Of a DNA stretch of 11,203 nt, positions 1 to 6,117 are shown one piece after another (position 1 is the stretch's first letter; each line of letters starts with the position of its first letter). Origin of the DNA: Porphyromonadaceae bacterium UBA7042 (GTDB lineage: Bacteria; Bacteroidota; Bacteroidia; Bacteroidales; Muribaculaceae). A program made the translations under genes and the position numbers. The notes below the pieces were generated by a model that saw only the letters and a list, made by a program, of their open reading frames with translations, made no database searches and was not told where the DNA came from. The stretch spans positions 1 to 11,203 of the forward strand of contig DLAR01000100.1 of NCBI GenBank assembly GCA_002494015.1. Reading direction: 5' to 3'.

Positions 1-44
1 GTCACATAGCTACAGCTATGCTCCTTCGATTCATGACAAAATCC
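1..44. repeat. Partial copy of a dispersed palindromic repeat (apex and one half)
   Basis: Bases 5-20 are a perfect small palindrome, CATAGC-TACA-GCTATG. Bases 1-44 align without gaps to 8947-8990, the central part of the long palindrome at 8877-9041. By hand count 32 of 44 bases are identical, and 22 of the first 26. If this copy has the same size, its right half would run to about base 95 and its left half lies outside the window. Similarity beyond base 44 is weak, so the right boundary is uncertain. The element lies just upstream of the promoter of the first gene. It contains no ORF worth reporting. Confidence 0.5.
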
Positions 45-108
45 GACGCGTGAAAACGAGCTTTGGATTTAATATTTGTTATGAAACGCCCTCTTAACGC
101 GCCGTTAT

Positions 109-139
109 TTTGAATAGTGATTTAAAAGCACTATCTTTG
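109..139 (+). promoter_or_regulatory. Bacteroidetes-type promoter of the kinase-like/AAA+ gene
   Basis: TTTG at 109-112 (-33 element) is followed by a 19-base spacer and TATCTTTG at 132-139. This matches the TAnnTTTG -7 element recognised by the Bacteroidetes primary sigma factor. The start codon ATG is at 144, only four bases after the -7 element. The expected transcription start therefore falls at or within a few bases of the start codon, giving a leaderless or nearly leaderless mRNA. Confidence 0.75.
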
Positions 140-143
140 TGAC

Positions 144-2069
144 ATGCTACTTGATTTGAACAAAGATTTTTATTGCGGACTGACCCCCGTGTCGCGTATC
201 GACTCGGGGACAGTGCCGTTTCGTGAAGTCTACAAGGGTCGTGACTCTGTTGCGGATGCCGACGTGATGATTATTGTCTACGACCGTGACATGGCCGCGC
301 TTGACAATGACGGAGAGATTGCCGAGTTCAAACTGCGCAATTCTTTGCATTGCGACGTGTTTCCCAAGCCGGTGCAGCACCGGAAGATTACCCGTGATGA
401 CCGACCACTGGAGTTCATGACGCTGCCGTGGCTTGACTGTAAGTCGCTGCGCGAGCATGTGGAGGCCGAAGGGGTGTTGCGGTGGGACATTGCCATGCCG
501 CTGTTTCACCGTGTACTCCACGGGGTGCATGAAATCGCTACTGTTACCGGTGGCGGCCATTATGACCTGAATCCCGATAATATATATATCAGGCGAGACG
601 GCGATGAGATGTTGCATCCTGTTATATGCAGCCTTTTCAAGGCCGGAGCCGAGGCTGATGCCGGAGTGGCTGCGCCTGTCGACGGGGAGAATGCGTTTTA
701 CCGCGCCCCTGAGAATTTCGAGGGTGCTTATTCCGGGCGTTCCGACGTGTTTTCGCTCGCCATGCTGCTGCTTTACATGCTTCAGGGAAGTTACCCGTTC
801 AAAGAGCGGTTTGACTCCGCGGGACTGACGGTGGTGGACTTTGAGGCGAAATATGTCGACATGCTTTCGACCAAAACTCCGCGCATCGACATTCTCGGTG
901 CCTTCAAGGGCGTGATTTCCCGGTGTCTCTCGGTGGCGCCGGCAATGCGTCCCGAGTCGGTAGCCGAGTTTGCGTCGCATGTCGGCGCGGTTATAGAGCG
1001 TGAAGGGATGAAACCCTACACGCCGATTGAATATTCCTCACAATGTGGCAATGAGGATGACGACCGTCCTCCTATGGAACCCGAGCCTGAGCCTGTCGGA
1101 AAGCCCGAACGGCGCAACGGCGAGGATGACCGACGGCCTGAGCCTCGCGCTCCTCACCGCCGTGATGACGACCGAAAGGCCAATATAGAGATTGTGCGGG
1201 TTGATGGGAACGGGTTCAAGGATGTGGCCGGAATGGAGGAGCTGAAGACGAAGTTCAACCGCAACTTCATCTCGATTGTGCGCAATCCCGAGCTTGCCAA
1301 GAAATTCCTCATCGCCCCGCCCAACGGCATCTTGCTGTGGGGGCCTCCCGGCAACGGGAAAACCTTCATCTCGCGCAAACTGGCCGAGGAGAGCGGGTTG
1401 CTGTACACCCTCGTCAACCCGAGCGACCTCGGAAGCATTTATGTCCACGGTACGCAGGGAATGATCGGAGACCTCTTTGCCCGGTGTGAGAAGATGGCCG
1501 CCAAGGAGAAGACCGGGGTGTTGCTGTGTCTTGAAGAATTTGACACGCTTGTGCCCAACCGTGCCTCGCAGGGGACCAACAACCGCAGCGACGAAGTGGC
1601 CGAGTTTCTGACGCGGCTCAACAACTGTGCCGAGAAGGGTGTTTACGTCATCGCCACGACCAACCGCATCGACGCAATCGACCCGGCGATCATGCGCAAG
1701 GGACGCATGGACGAGGTATATTATGTCGGACTGCCTGACGCGCGGGTGCGCAGCGAGCTGTTTCAGCTCGAAGTCGACAAGCGTCCTCACGACAGTATCG
1801 ACTACGGCCGCCTTGCCGAAATGACCGAAGGTTATACCTCGGGCGATATCAGTTTCCTTGTCAAGGAGGCTGCGAGAAAGAGTTTCGAGGCCACACTCGC
1901 GCAGCACTCGGGCGAGCCGCTCGGCATAGCGCAGTCGCTGCTTGAGGAGACCATCAAGGAGCATCCCTCGTCGGTAACGTCGACCGAGCGTCACAATTAT
2001 GAGAAACTGCGGGACTCCTACGGCCACAACAGGCAGGCTACAGTGCCTGTCGGGTTCAGAAAAGGCTGA
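144..2069 (+). CDS. Kinase-like (probable pseudokinase) domain fused to an AAA+ ATPase
   Basis: This 641-residue protein has two parts joined by a charged, proline-rich linker (about residues 290-350). The N-terminal part (about 1-285) resembles a Ser/Thr protein kinase. It has a catalytic-loop-like HYDLNPDN (139-146, keeping Asp141), an APE motif (188-190) and the helix SDVFSLAMLLLYM. The glycine-rich loop and the VAIK lysine are not recognisable, and CSLFKAG (162-168) stands where DFG is expected. It is therefore probably a pseudokinase or a very divergent kinase. The C-terminal part (about 355-600) is a classical AAA domain of the Vps4/FtsH/Cdc48 type. It has Walker A GPPGNGKT (400-407), Walker B LLCLEEFD (460-467, with Glu464 where Asp is usual), sensor-1 TTNR (505-508) and arginine fingers in MRKGRMD (Arg518, Arg521). 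No signal peptide or membrane segment is seen, so it is cytoplasmic. The AAA part probably remodels or unfolds a protein target, with the kinase-like part as sensor or adaptor (inference). The ATG is set by its position just after the promoter; the next in-frame Met is about residue 42. The function and target are not known to me. Confidence 0.85.
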   Translation: MLLDLNKDFYCGLTPVSRIDSGTVPFREVYKGRDSVADADVMIIVYDRDMAALDNDGEIAEFKLRNSLHCDVFPKPVQHRKITRDDRPLEFMTLPWLDCKSLREHVEAEGVLRWDIAMPLFHRVLHGVHEIATVTGGGHYDLNPDNIYIRRDGDEMLHPVICSLFKAGAEADAGVAAPVDGENAFYRAPENFEGAYSGRSDVFSLAMLLLYMLQGSYPFKERFDSAGLTVVDFEAKYVDMLSTKTPRIDILGAFKGVISRCLSVAPAMRPESVAEFASHVGAVIEREGMKPYTPIEYSSQCGNEDDDRPPMEPEPEPVGKPERRNGEDDRRPEPRAPHRRDDDRKANIEIVRVDGNGFKDVAGMEELKTKFNRNFISIVRNPELAKKFLIAPPNGILLWGPPGNGKTFISRKLAEESGLLYTLVNPSDLGSIYVHGTQGMIGDLFARCEKMAAKEKTGVLLCLEEFDTLVPNRASQGTNNRSDEVAEFLTRLNNCAEKGVYVIATTNRIDAIDPAIMRKGRMDEVYYVGLPDARVRSELFQLEVDKRPHDSIDYGRLAEMTEGYTSGDISFLVKEAARKSFEATLAQHSGEPLGIAQSLLEETIKEHPSSVTSTERHNYEKLRDSYGHNRQATVPVGFRKG

Positions 2070-2091
2070 CACTGATAAAATAAGCGGTCAG

Positions 2092-2123
2092 TTGGCATCA
2101 ACGACTCGCAATTAATAATTTTA
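2092..2123 (+). promoter_or_regulatory. Possible weak promoter of the YbjN-like gene
   Basis: TTG at 2092-2094, a 21-base spacer and TAATTTTA at 2116-2123 approximate the -33/-7 Bacteroidetes pattern, with A replacing the final G of TAnnTTTG. A start about 17 bases before the ATG would result. The preceding gene ends only 70 bases upstream, so co-transcription is also possible. This is a weak match in AT-rich DNA. Confidence 0.3.
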
Positions 2124-2139
2124 AAACCCTAAAAAGACT

Positions 2140-2544
2140 ATGAACGTAAAAAACATTGACGCGCACATGTTGCGCGACCTCCTCGACGAGGCTCGCATCA
2201 GCACTAAGAAAGACGATGACGGCGATCTGATGACCATCCTTGCCGCTGACGAAGATTTCCCCCACGACGTTATCCTGTGGTACATGCTCGACGGGAACTG
2301 GTTGACAATCATCGCCCGCTCGTTTGAGTTCAAACTGGACGATCCCGTTACCGTGGCCAACGACTATAACCGCGGTCATCGCGGCGTGGCATGTATCGGC
2401 GAGCCTGACAACGGAACCATCTACTTCAAGCTTGGTTTCCTTCTTGACGAGGAAGTATCGACGACCTATATCCTCGAAAACTGCATCAAGTTCGGCACCA
2501 GCTGCTCGTGGCGTTCATTCTGCGACATCTATCAGGGAAAGTAA
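2140..2544 (+). CDS. YbjN-like domain protein
   Basis: A small, acidic, cytoplasmic protein of 134 residues with no signal peptide or membrane segment. Its pattern fits the YbjN family (putative sensory transduction regulators with a fold like type III secretion chaperones). An N-terminal helix (LRDLLDEARI) is followed by short strands, then VANDYNRGHRGVACIGE (about residues 69-85), like the family's conserved N-x-x-N-x-x-x-R-x-x-x-A stretch. After that come a strand pair (TIYFKLGFLL) and a C-terminal helix. Family members are often chaperone- or adaptor-like with poorly known targets. It follows the kinase-like/AAA+ gene by 70 bases on the same strand, so it may be its partner or regulator (inference). 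The ATG at 2140 is preceded by an A-rich stretch rather than a Shine-Dalgarno. The family call rests on motif pattern only. Confidence 0.65.
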   Translation: MNVKNIDAHMLRDLLDEARISTKKDDDGDLMTILAADEDFPHDVILWYMLDGNWLTIIARSFEFKLDDPVTVANDYNRGHRGVACIGEPDNGTIYFKLGFLLDEEVSTTYILENCIKFGTSCSWRSFCDIYQGK

Positions 2545-2561
2545 TATTTTTTAGATGATAA

Positions 2562-2593
2562 TGTGAGCCGCCGGAGAATTCAGGCGGCTCACA
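2562..2593. terminator. Strong stem-loop between the YbjN-like gene and priA
   Basis: TGTGAGCCGCC (2562-2572) and GGCGGCTCACA (2583-2593) form a perfect 11-bp GC-rich stem with a 10-base loop. It starts 17 bases after the YbjN-like stop codon and ends 21 bases before the priA start. There is no T-run directly after the stem; the T-rich stretch (2546-2552) lies before it. The hairpin could be a terminator of unusual type, an mRNA 3'-end protector or a processing site. Terminator is the best guess, not an established call. Confidence 0.5.
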
Positions 2594-2614
2594 ACTGATA
2601 TATAGCAGCGAGTT

Positions 2615-5092
2615 GTGATAACCTATGCCGACATCCTCCTCCCGGTCCCCATACAAGGGGCGTTTACCTACGCGATACCACCCGCGCTTGAGGGTCGTGT
2701 CGAGGTGGGGCGAAGGGTTATTGTGCCGTTTGGGCGCAAGAAGTTCTACACTGGAATCGTGACCGGTGTGTCACCGCGCAGGCCCGAGGGCGGTTATGAA
2801 GTCAAGGAAATTTTGATGCTGCTCGACGAGCGGCCCGTCGTGCGTCACCCGCAGCTAAAGTTCTGGAACTGGATTGCGGAGTATTACCTCTGCTCGCCGG
2901 GGGACGTCTACAAGGCCGCGGTGCCGTCGGGACTGAAGGTTGAAAGTGAGACTTTTGTCGAGCCGTGCCGCGACTGGGAGGAAGATGCCGCCGACCGCCT
3001 CGGCGAAAGGGAGGCTGTGGTGATGAACCTGTTGCTGTCGAGCGACAAGCGGCTGTCGGTCGAGGATGTGCGCAAGGCCACCGGGTTTACCTCGGCGGGA
3101 GCCGTCATCACGCGGCTGCTTGAACGTGGCGCGGTGATGATTTCCGAAAAACTCGTGGAACGTTACAGGTCGCGCAAGGAGCCGTATGTCCGTCTTGCGT
3201 TCCCTCCCGATGACCGCGAGGCGATGCAAGGGGCCTTTGACGCTGTGAAGGGTGCGGCCAAGCAGGAGAAGGCGTTGCTCGCGCTGATTGACCTGTCGGC
3301 GCGCATGAGGCGTGATGCCCTCAGTGACAAAGAGGTGTCACGGGCCGAGTTGCTTGAACGCTCGGGTGTCACGACCACAATCCTTGCCGCAATGGCCAAA
3401 AAGGGGATTATAGAGAATTACAGAAAAGAGATAAACCGGTTCCGCTTCACGGGACTTACCACGGGCGAACTGCCCGCGCTGACCGATGTGCAGAACGTCG
3501 CGCTTGATGCTGTACACAAGTCATGGCTCGGTCACGAAGTGACGTTGCTGCACGGGGTGACCTCGTCGGGGAAGACTGAAGTCTACATTCATCTTGCCGA
3601 CTATGTGTTGCGGCAGCGGCGACAGATTCTTTACCTTGTGCCGGAAATCGCGTTGACCACTCAGCTGACCGGTCGGCTGCAGAAGGTATTCGGCGACAAG
3701 GTGGTGATTTACCATTCCAAGTTCTCTGACAACGAGCGGGTCGACATCTGGAAGAAGATGCTCGAATCGTCGGAGCCGTGCATCGTTATCGGGGCGCGCT
3801 CGTCGGTGTTTTTGCCGTTTGCCTCGCTCGGCCTCGTAATTGTCGACGAGGAGCACGAGTCGAGCTACAAGCAGCAAGACCCTGCACCGCGTTATAATGC
3901 CCGCGATGCAGCGATAGTCCTTGCAGGAATGCATGGGGCAAAGACGCTGCTCGGGAGTGCCACACCTGCCATCGATACCTACTACAAGGCCACGACGGGC
4001 CGTTACGGCCTCGTGGAACTGACCGAGCGTTACGAAGGGGTGCGGTTGCCCGAGGTAAGGATTGTCGACATGGGGGAGGAGCGGAAACGAGGCACGGTCA
4101 GAGGCATTTTCTCGCTTGCCACGCGCAATCTTGTCAACAAGGCTGTCGACAGTGGTGAGCAGGCGATACTTTTTATCAACCGCCGTGGGTATGCGCCTGT
4201 CGCTCGATGCAAGCAGTGCGGTTTTGTTCCCAAGTGTGACCGCTGTGACGTGTCGCTGACCTATCACCGCCGCATCGACAGGCTCGTGTGTCATTACTGC
4301 GGGTCGCCCTACGCCGTCCCCGACGTGTGTCCAGCCTGCGGGGAACCCTCAATAGAGGTTTTAGGGTATGGAACGGAACGGGTGGAAGACGAGGTGGCCG
4401 AGAATTTCCCCGAGGCTGTAATTTCGCGCCTCGATCTCGACACGACTCGCAACAAGGACAGTTATGAGACGATAATCGACGAGTTTTCAAGCGGAAAGTC
4501 TCAGATTCTTGTCGGGACGCAGATGGTCACCAAGGGTCTCGACTTCGGTAAGGTGAGCGTGGTAGGTGTCGTTAATGCCGACGCGGTCATCAATTTCCCC
4601 GATTTCCGCAGCGGCGAGAGGGCGTTCAACATGATAGAGCAGGTTGCGGGACGTGCCGGAAGGCGCACCGGCAACGGTATCGTGGCGGTTCAGACCTATA
4701 ACCCCTCACATCCGGTACTGGCCTTTGTCAAGGCGCATGACTATACGGGTTTTTATGCCCACGAGATTGAGGAGCGTCGGCTGTTTCACTACCCGCCGTT
4801 TGTTAGAATTATATATATATACCTGAAACACAAGGATGAAACTTCGGTAGTGACCTCGTCGCGTCTCTATGCCGAGCGATTGCGTCAGTTACTCGGGAAT
4901 CGAGTCAACGGCCCTGACGAGCCTACTGTGTCACGGGTTCAGTCTCTTTACATCCGCCGCGTCATGCTTAAAATCGAAACCGGGGCATCCATCGCCAAGG
5001 TCAAGGCCCTGTTGCGCTCGGTGCAGGTCGAGCTGTCCGCCGCACGGGTGCTGAACGGCATCATTCTCTACTATGATATAGATCCGATGTGA
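2615..5092 (+). CDS. priA: Primosomal replication-restart DNA helicase PriA
   Basis: PriA is a superfamily 2 DNA helicase (3' to 5') that recognises stalled or collapsed replication forks and starts primosome assembly to reload the replicative helicase. The 825-residue protein has the family architecture. An N-terminal 3'-DNA-binding domain (about 1-105, starting ITYADILLPVPIQGAFTY) is followed by a winged-helix region. The helicase core has Walker A GVTSSGKT (314-321) and Walker B DEEH (411-414). Eight cysteines form the paired zinc-binding insertion (532, 535, 541, 544, 559, 562, 572, 575). Next come the late motifs GTQMVTKGLDF and QVAGRAGR, then the C-terminal domain. The length is at the long end for the family (E. 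coli PriA is 732 residues), as in other Bacteroidetes. The start is GTG at 2615: an in-frame TAG lies four codons upstream, and the next Met (about residue 69) would remove most of the fork-binding domain. No clear promoter lies between the upstream stem-loop and the start. Its 3' end overlaps the opposing vanZ-like gene by 32 bases. Confidence 0.97.
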   Translation: MITYADILLPVPIQGAFTYAIPPALEGRVEVGRRVIVPFGRKKFYTGIVTGVSPRRPEGGYEVKEILMLLDERPVVRHPQLKFWNWIAEYYLCSPGDVYKAAVPSGLKVESETFVEPCRDWEEDAADRLGEREAVVMNLLLSSDKRLSVEDVRKATGFTSAGAVITRLLERGAVMISEKLVERYRSRKEPYVRLAFPPDDREAMQGAFDAVKGAAKQEKALLALIDLSARMRRDALSDKEVSRAELLERSGVTTTILAAMAKKGIIENYRKEINRFRFTGLTTGELPALTDVQNVALDAVHKSWLGHEVTLLHGVTSSGKTEVYIHLADYVLRQRRQILYLVPEIALTTQLTGRLQKVFGDKVVIYHSKFSDNERVDIWKKMLESSEPCIVIGARSSVFLPFASLGLVIVDEEHESSYKQQDPAPRYNARDAAIVLAGMHGAKTLLGSATPAIDTYYKATTGRYGLVELTERYEGVRLPEVRIVDMGEERKRGTVRGIFSLATRNLVNKAVDSGEQAILFINRRGYAPVARCKQCGFVPKCDRCDVSLTYHRRIDRLVCHYCGSPYAVPDVCPACGEPSIEVLGYGTERVEDEVAENFPEAVISRLDLDTTRNKDSYETIIDEFSSGKSQILVGTQMVTKGLDFGKVSVVGVVNADAVINFPDFRSGERAFNMIEQVAGRAGRRTGNGIVAVQTYNPSHPVLAFVKAHDYTGFYAHEIEERRLFHYPPFVRIIYIYLKHKDETSVVTSSRLYAERLRQLLGNRVNGPDEPTVSRVQSLYIRRVMLKIETGASIAKVKALLRSVQVELSAARVLNGIILYYDIDPM

Positions 5093-5468
5093 CTTTCCTC
5101 CATTTTCGGGTGACGGGGATTGCGAGAAATGCTCCGGCGGCATCGGCAAGGAAGTCGTAGATGTCACATCCGCGCCCCAGTGCCATCCATTGCTGTAAAA
5201 GCTCGATTAATCCCCCGGCGACTGTCGCGACGAGAGCGCAGAGTGCCGCGCCTTTCCACGAGAGGGGTCGTCCTTCGTGCCATCGGTCAAAGATTAGCGC
5301 GCCTGCAAGAGTCCCGAACATAATGGCGTGAACGACCTTGTCGGCACCCGGGAACAAGGGGAATTCCTCGTCGCCGAGCGGCTGTGGAAACAGGGTCAGG
5401 TATAGAATAGTGACCGTGACAGCCATCGTGGCCTGATAATCAGGCACTATGCGCAGAAAACGATTCAT
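5061..5468 (-). CDS. VanZ-like family membrane protein
   Basis: A 135-residue integral membrane protein with about four hydrophobic segments (roughly residues 13-30, 43-60, 73-92 and 103-117). It carries the VanZ-family hallmarks ADKVVHAIMFGTLAGAL (42-58) and IELLQQW followed by GRGCDIYDFLADAAGA (98-113). VanZ in enterococci gives low-level teicoplanin resistance. Most bacterial relatives have no proven role, so resistance should not be assumed. The frame is open upstream to an ATG at 5525, but that start would translate one arm of the intergenic inverted repeat as its first 19 residues. MNRFLRI at 5468 is a better start, though no Shine-Dalgarno is evident. It is the last gene of a minus-strand run after the DUF3332 gene. 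Its stop codon lies inside the 3' end of priA on the opposite strand. Confidence 0.85.
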   Translation of the reverse strand: MNRFLRIVPDYQATMAVTVTILYLTLFPQPLGDEEFPLFPGADKVVHAIMFGTLAGALIFDRWHEGRPLSWKGAALCALVATVAGGLIELLQQWMALGRGCDIYDFLADAAGAFLAIPVTRKWRKVTSDLYHSRE

Positions 5469-5481
5469 AGGAATGGATATG

Positions 5482-5550
5482 AAAATTGAGAATTGATAAT
5501 TTGGCAAGCGCAAGCCGATTATCAATTCTCAATTTTATCAATTCTCAATT
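5482..5550. repeat. Heptamer-built inverted repeat with an extra direct copy
   Basis: The left arm (5482-5500) and right arm (5518-5536) are perfect 19-base reverse complements around a 17-base GC-richer loop (5501-5517). The arms consist of near-tandem heptamers AATTGAG and AATTGAT. The right-arm pair ATCAATT-CTCAATT (5521-5534) is repeated directly at 5537-5550. This last copy supplies the first two bases of the DUF3332 stop-codon triplet on the plus strand (5549-5551). The repeat fills almost the whole 80-base gap between the DUF3332 stop and the vanZ-like start. In RNA of either strand it would form a long AU-rich hairpin. Confidence 0.9.
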
Positions 5551-6097
5551 ATTTAGCTGCCCACATCGATGCAGCAGCCATGTCGCGGTAGGCGAGGACG
5601 CCGTCGTGGGAAAGCTCGACAACCTGACTGGTGCCGTCGGGAGCGGGCATGGCAACATGGGTGTCGTCGATAAATGTCATCAGGTCGTAGCTGTCGCCCG
5701 AGGGGAGGTCGATGCTCCATGTGCGACTGTCGGCATCAAAATCGAGGCGCACGACGCTGTTGTCATTCTCACTCGTGATGGTGTAGCCTTTTCCATCACA
5801 CTCGACGAGGTAGCGGCCGTCCTTGCCTTCGATGACTTTCTTGCCCGATGCCACGGGGTTGCTGCCGCTCCAGAACTCGATGGAGTTGATGACAAAGAAG
5901 TCAGCCATAAATGCCACTTCGTAGACAGGGACAATCCAGAATGCGATGAACACAAGCTCGTTGATAAACTTGTCGCCAACCTGCTCGTTCCAGTCACGCA
6001 TTTTACCGAAAAGCGAGAAACTGCCGATGCACGACGAGGTGAGCATCGAGGTAGCGAGGGCGATGACGAGTGCTACTGATAAATAGGTCTTTTTCAT
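5549..6097 (-). CDS. DUF3332 family lipoprotein
   Basis: A 182-residue predicted lipoprotein. Residues 1-22 form a lipoprotein-type signal peptide ending at Cys23 (LTSSC), and IGSFSLF follows. The family-typical segment (NEQVGDKFINELVFIAFW, then VPVYEVAFMADFFVINSIEFWSG) covers about residues 38-80 and is hydrophobic enough to include a membrane-associated stretch. The rest looks like beta-rich extracytoplasmic sequence with repeated short strands (YLVECDGKGYTI, WSIDLPSG). DUF3332 proteins are common in Bacteroidetes and have no known activity to my knowledge. The residues after the cysteine lack the acidic surface-export signal of Bacteroidetes lipoproteins, so a periplasm-facing location is more likely (inference). 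The gene starts 20 bases after the mltF-like stop, so the two are almost certainly co-transcribed. There is no separate promoter match and no clear Shine-Dalgarno. Confidence 0.85.
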   Translation of the reverse strand: MKKTYLSVALVIALATSMLTSSCIGSFSLFGKMRDWNEQVGDKFINELVFIAFWIVPVYEVAFMADFFVINSIEFWSGSNPVASGKKVIEGKDGRYLVECDGKGYTITSENDNSVVRLDFDADSRTWSIDLPSGDSYDLMTFIDDTHVAMPAPDGTSQVVELSHDGVLAYRDMAAASMWAAK

Positions 6098-6117
6098 TGT
6101 CGTTTAATTTGTTTGGG

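Noticed and set aside
1038..2072. A 344-residue open frame on the minus strand antisense to the AAA+ part of the first gene, and a 277-residue one at 147-980
   Set aside because: They lie wholly opposite a gene with clear AAA motifs, show no protein-family motifs, and are explained by the GC-rich third positions of the real gene.
4808..4820. ATATATATATA run inside priA
   Set aside because: It encodes conserved-looking residues (IIYIY) in frame and is a normal part of the gene.
5469..5525. Longer start for the vanZ-like gene (ATG at 5525)
   Set aside because: The added residues are just a translation of the inverted repeat. The ATG at 5468 begins immediately before the membrane-protein sequence.
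5486..6079. A 197-residue open frame on the plus strand opposite the DUF3332 gene
   Set aside because: It starts inside the inverted repeat, overlaps a recognisable lipoprotein gene on the other strand and shows no motif.
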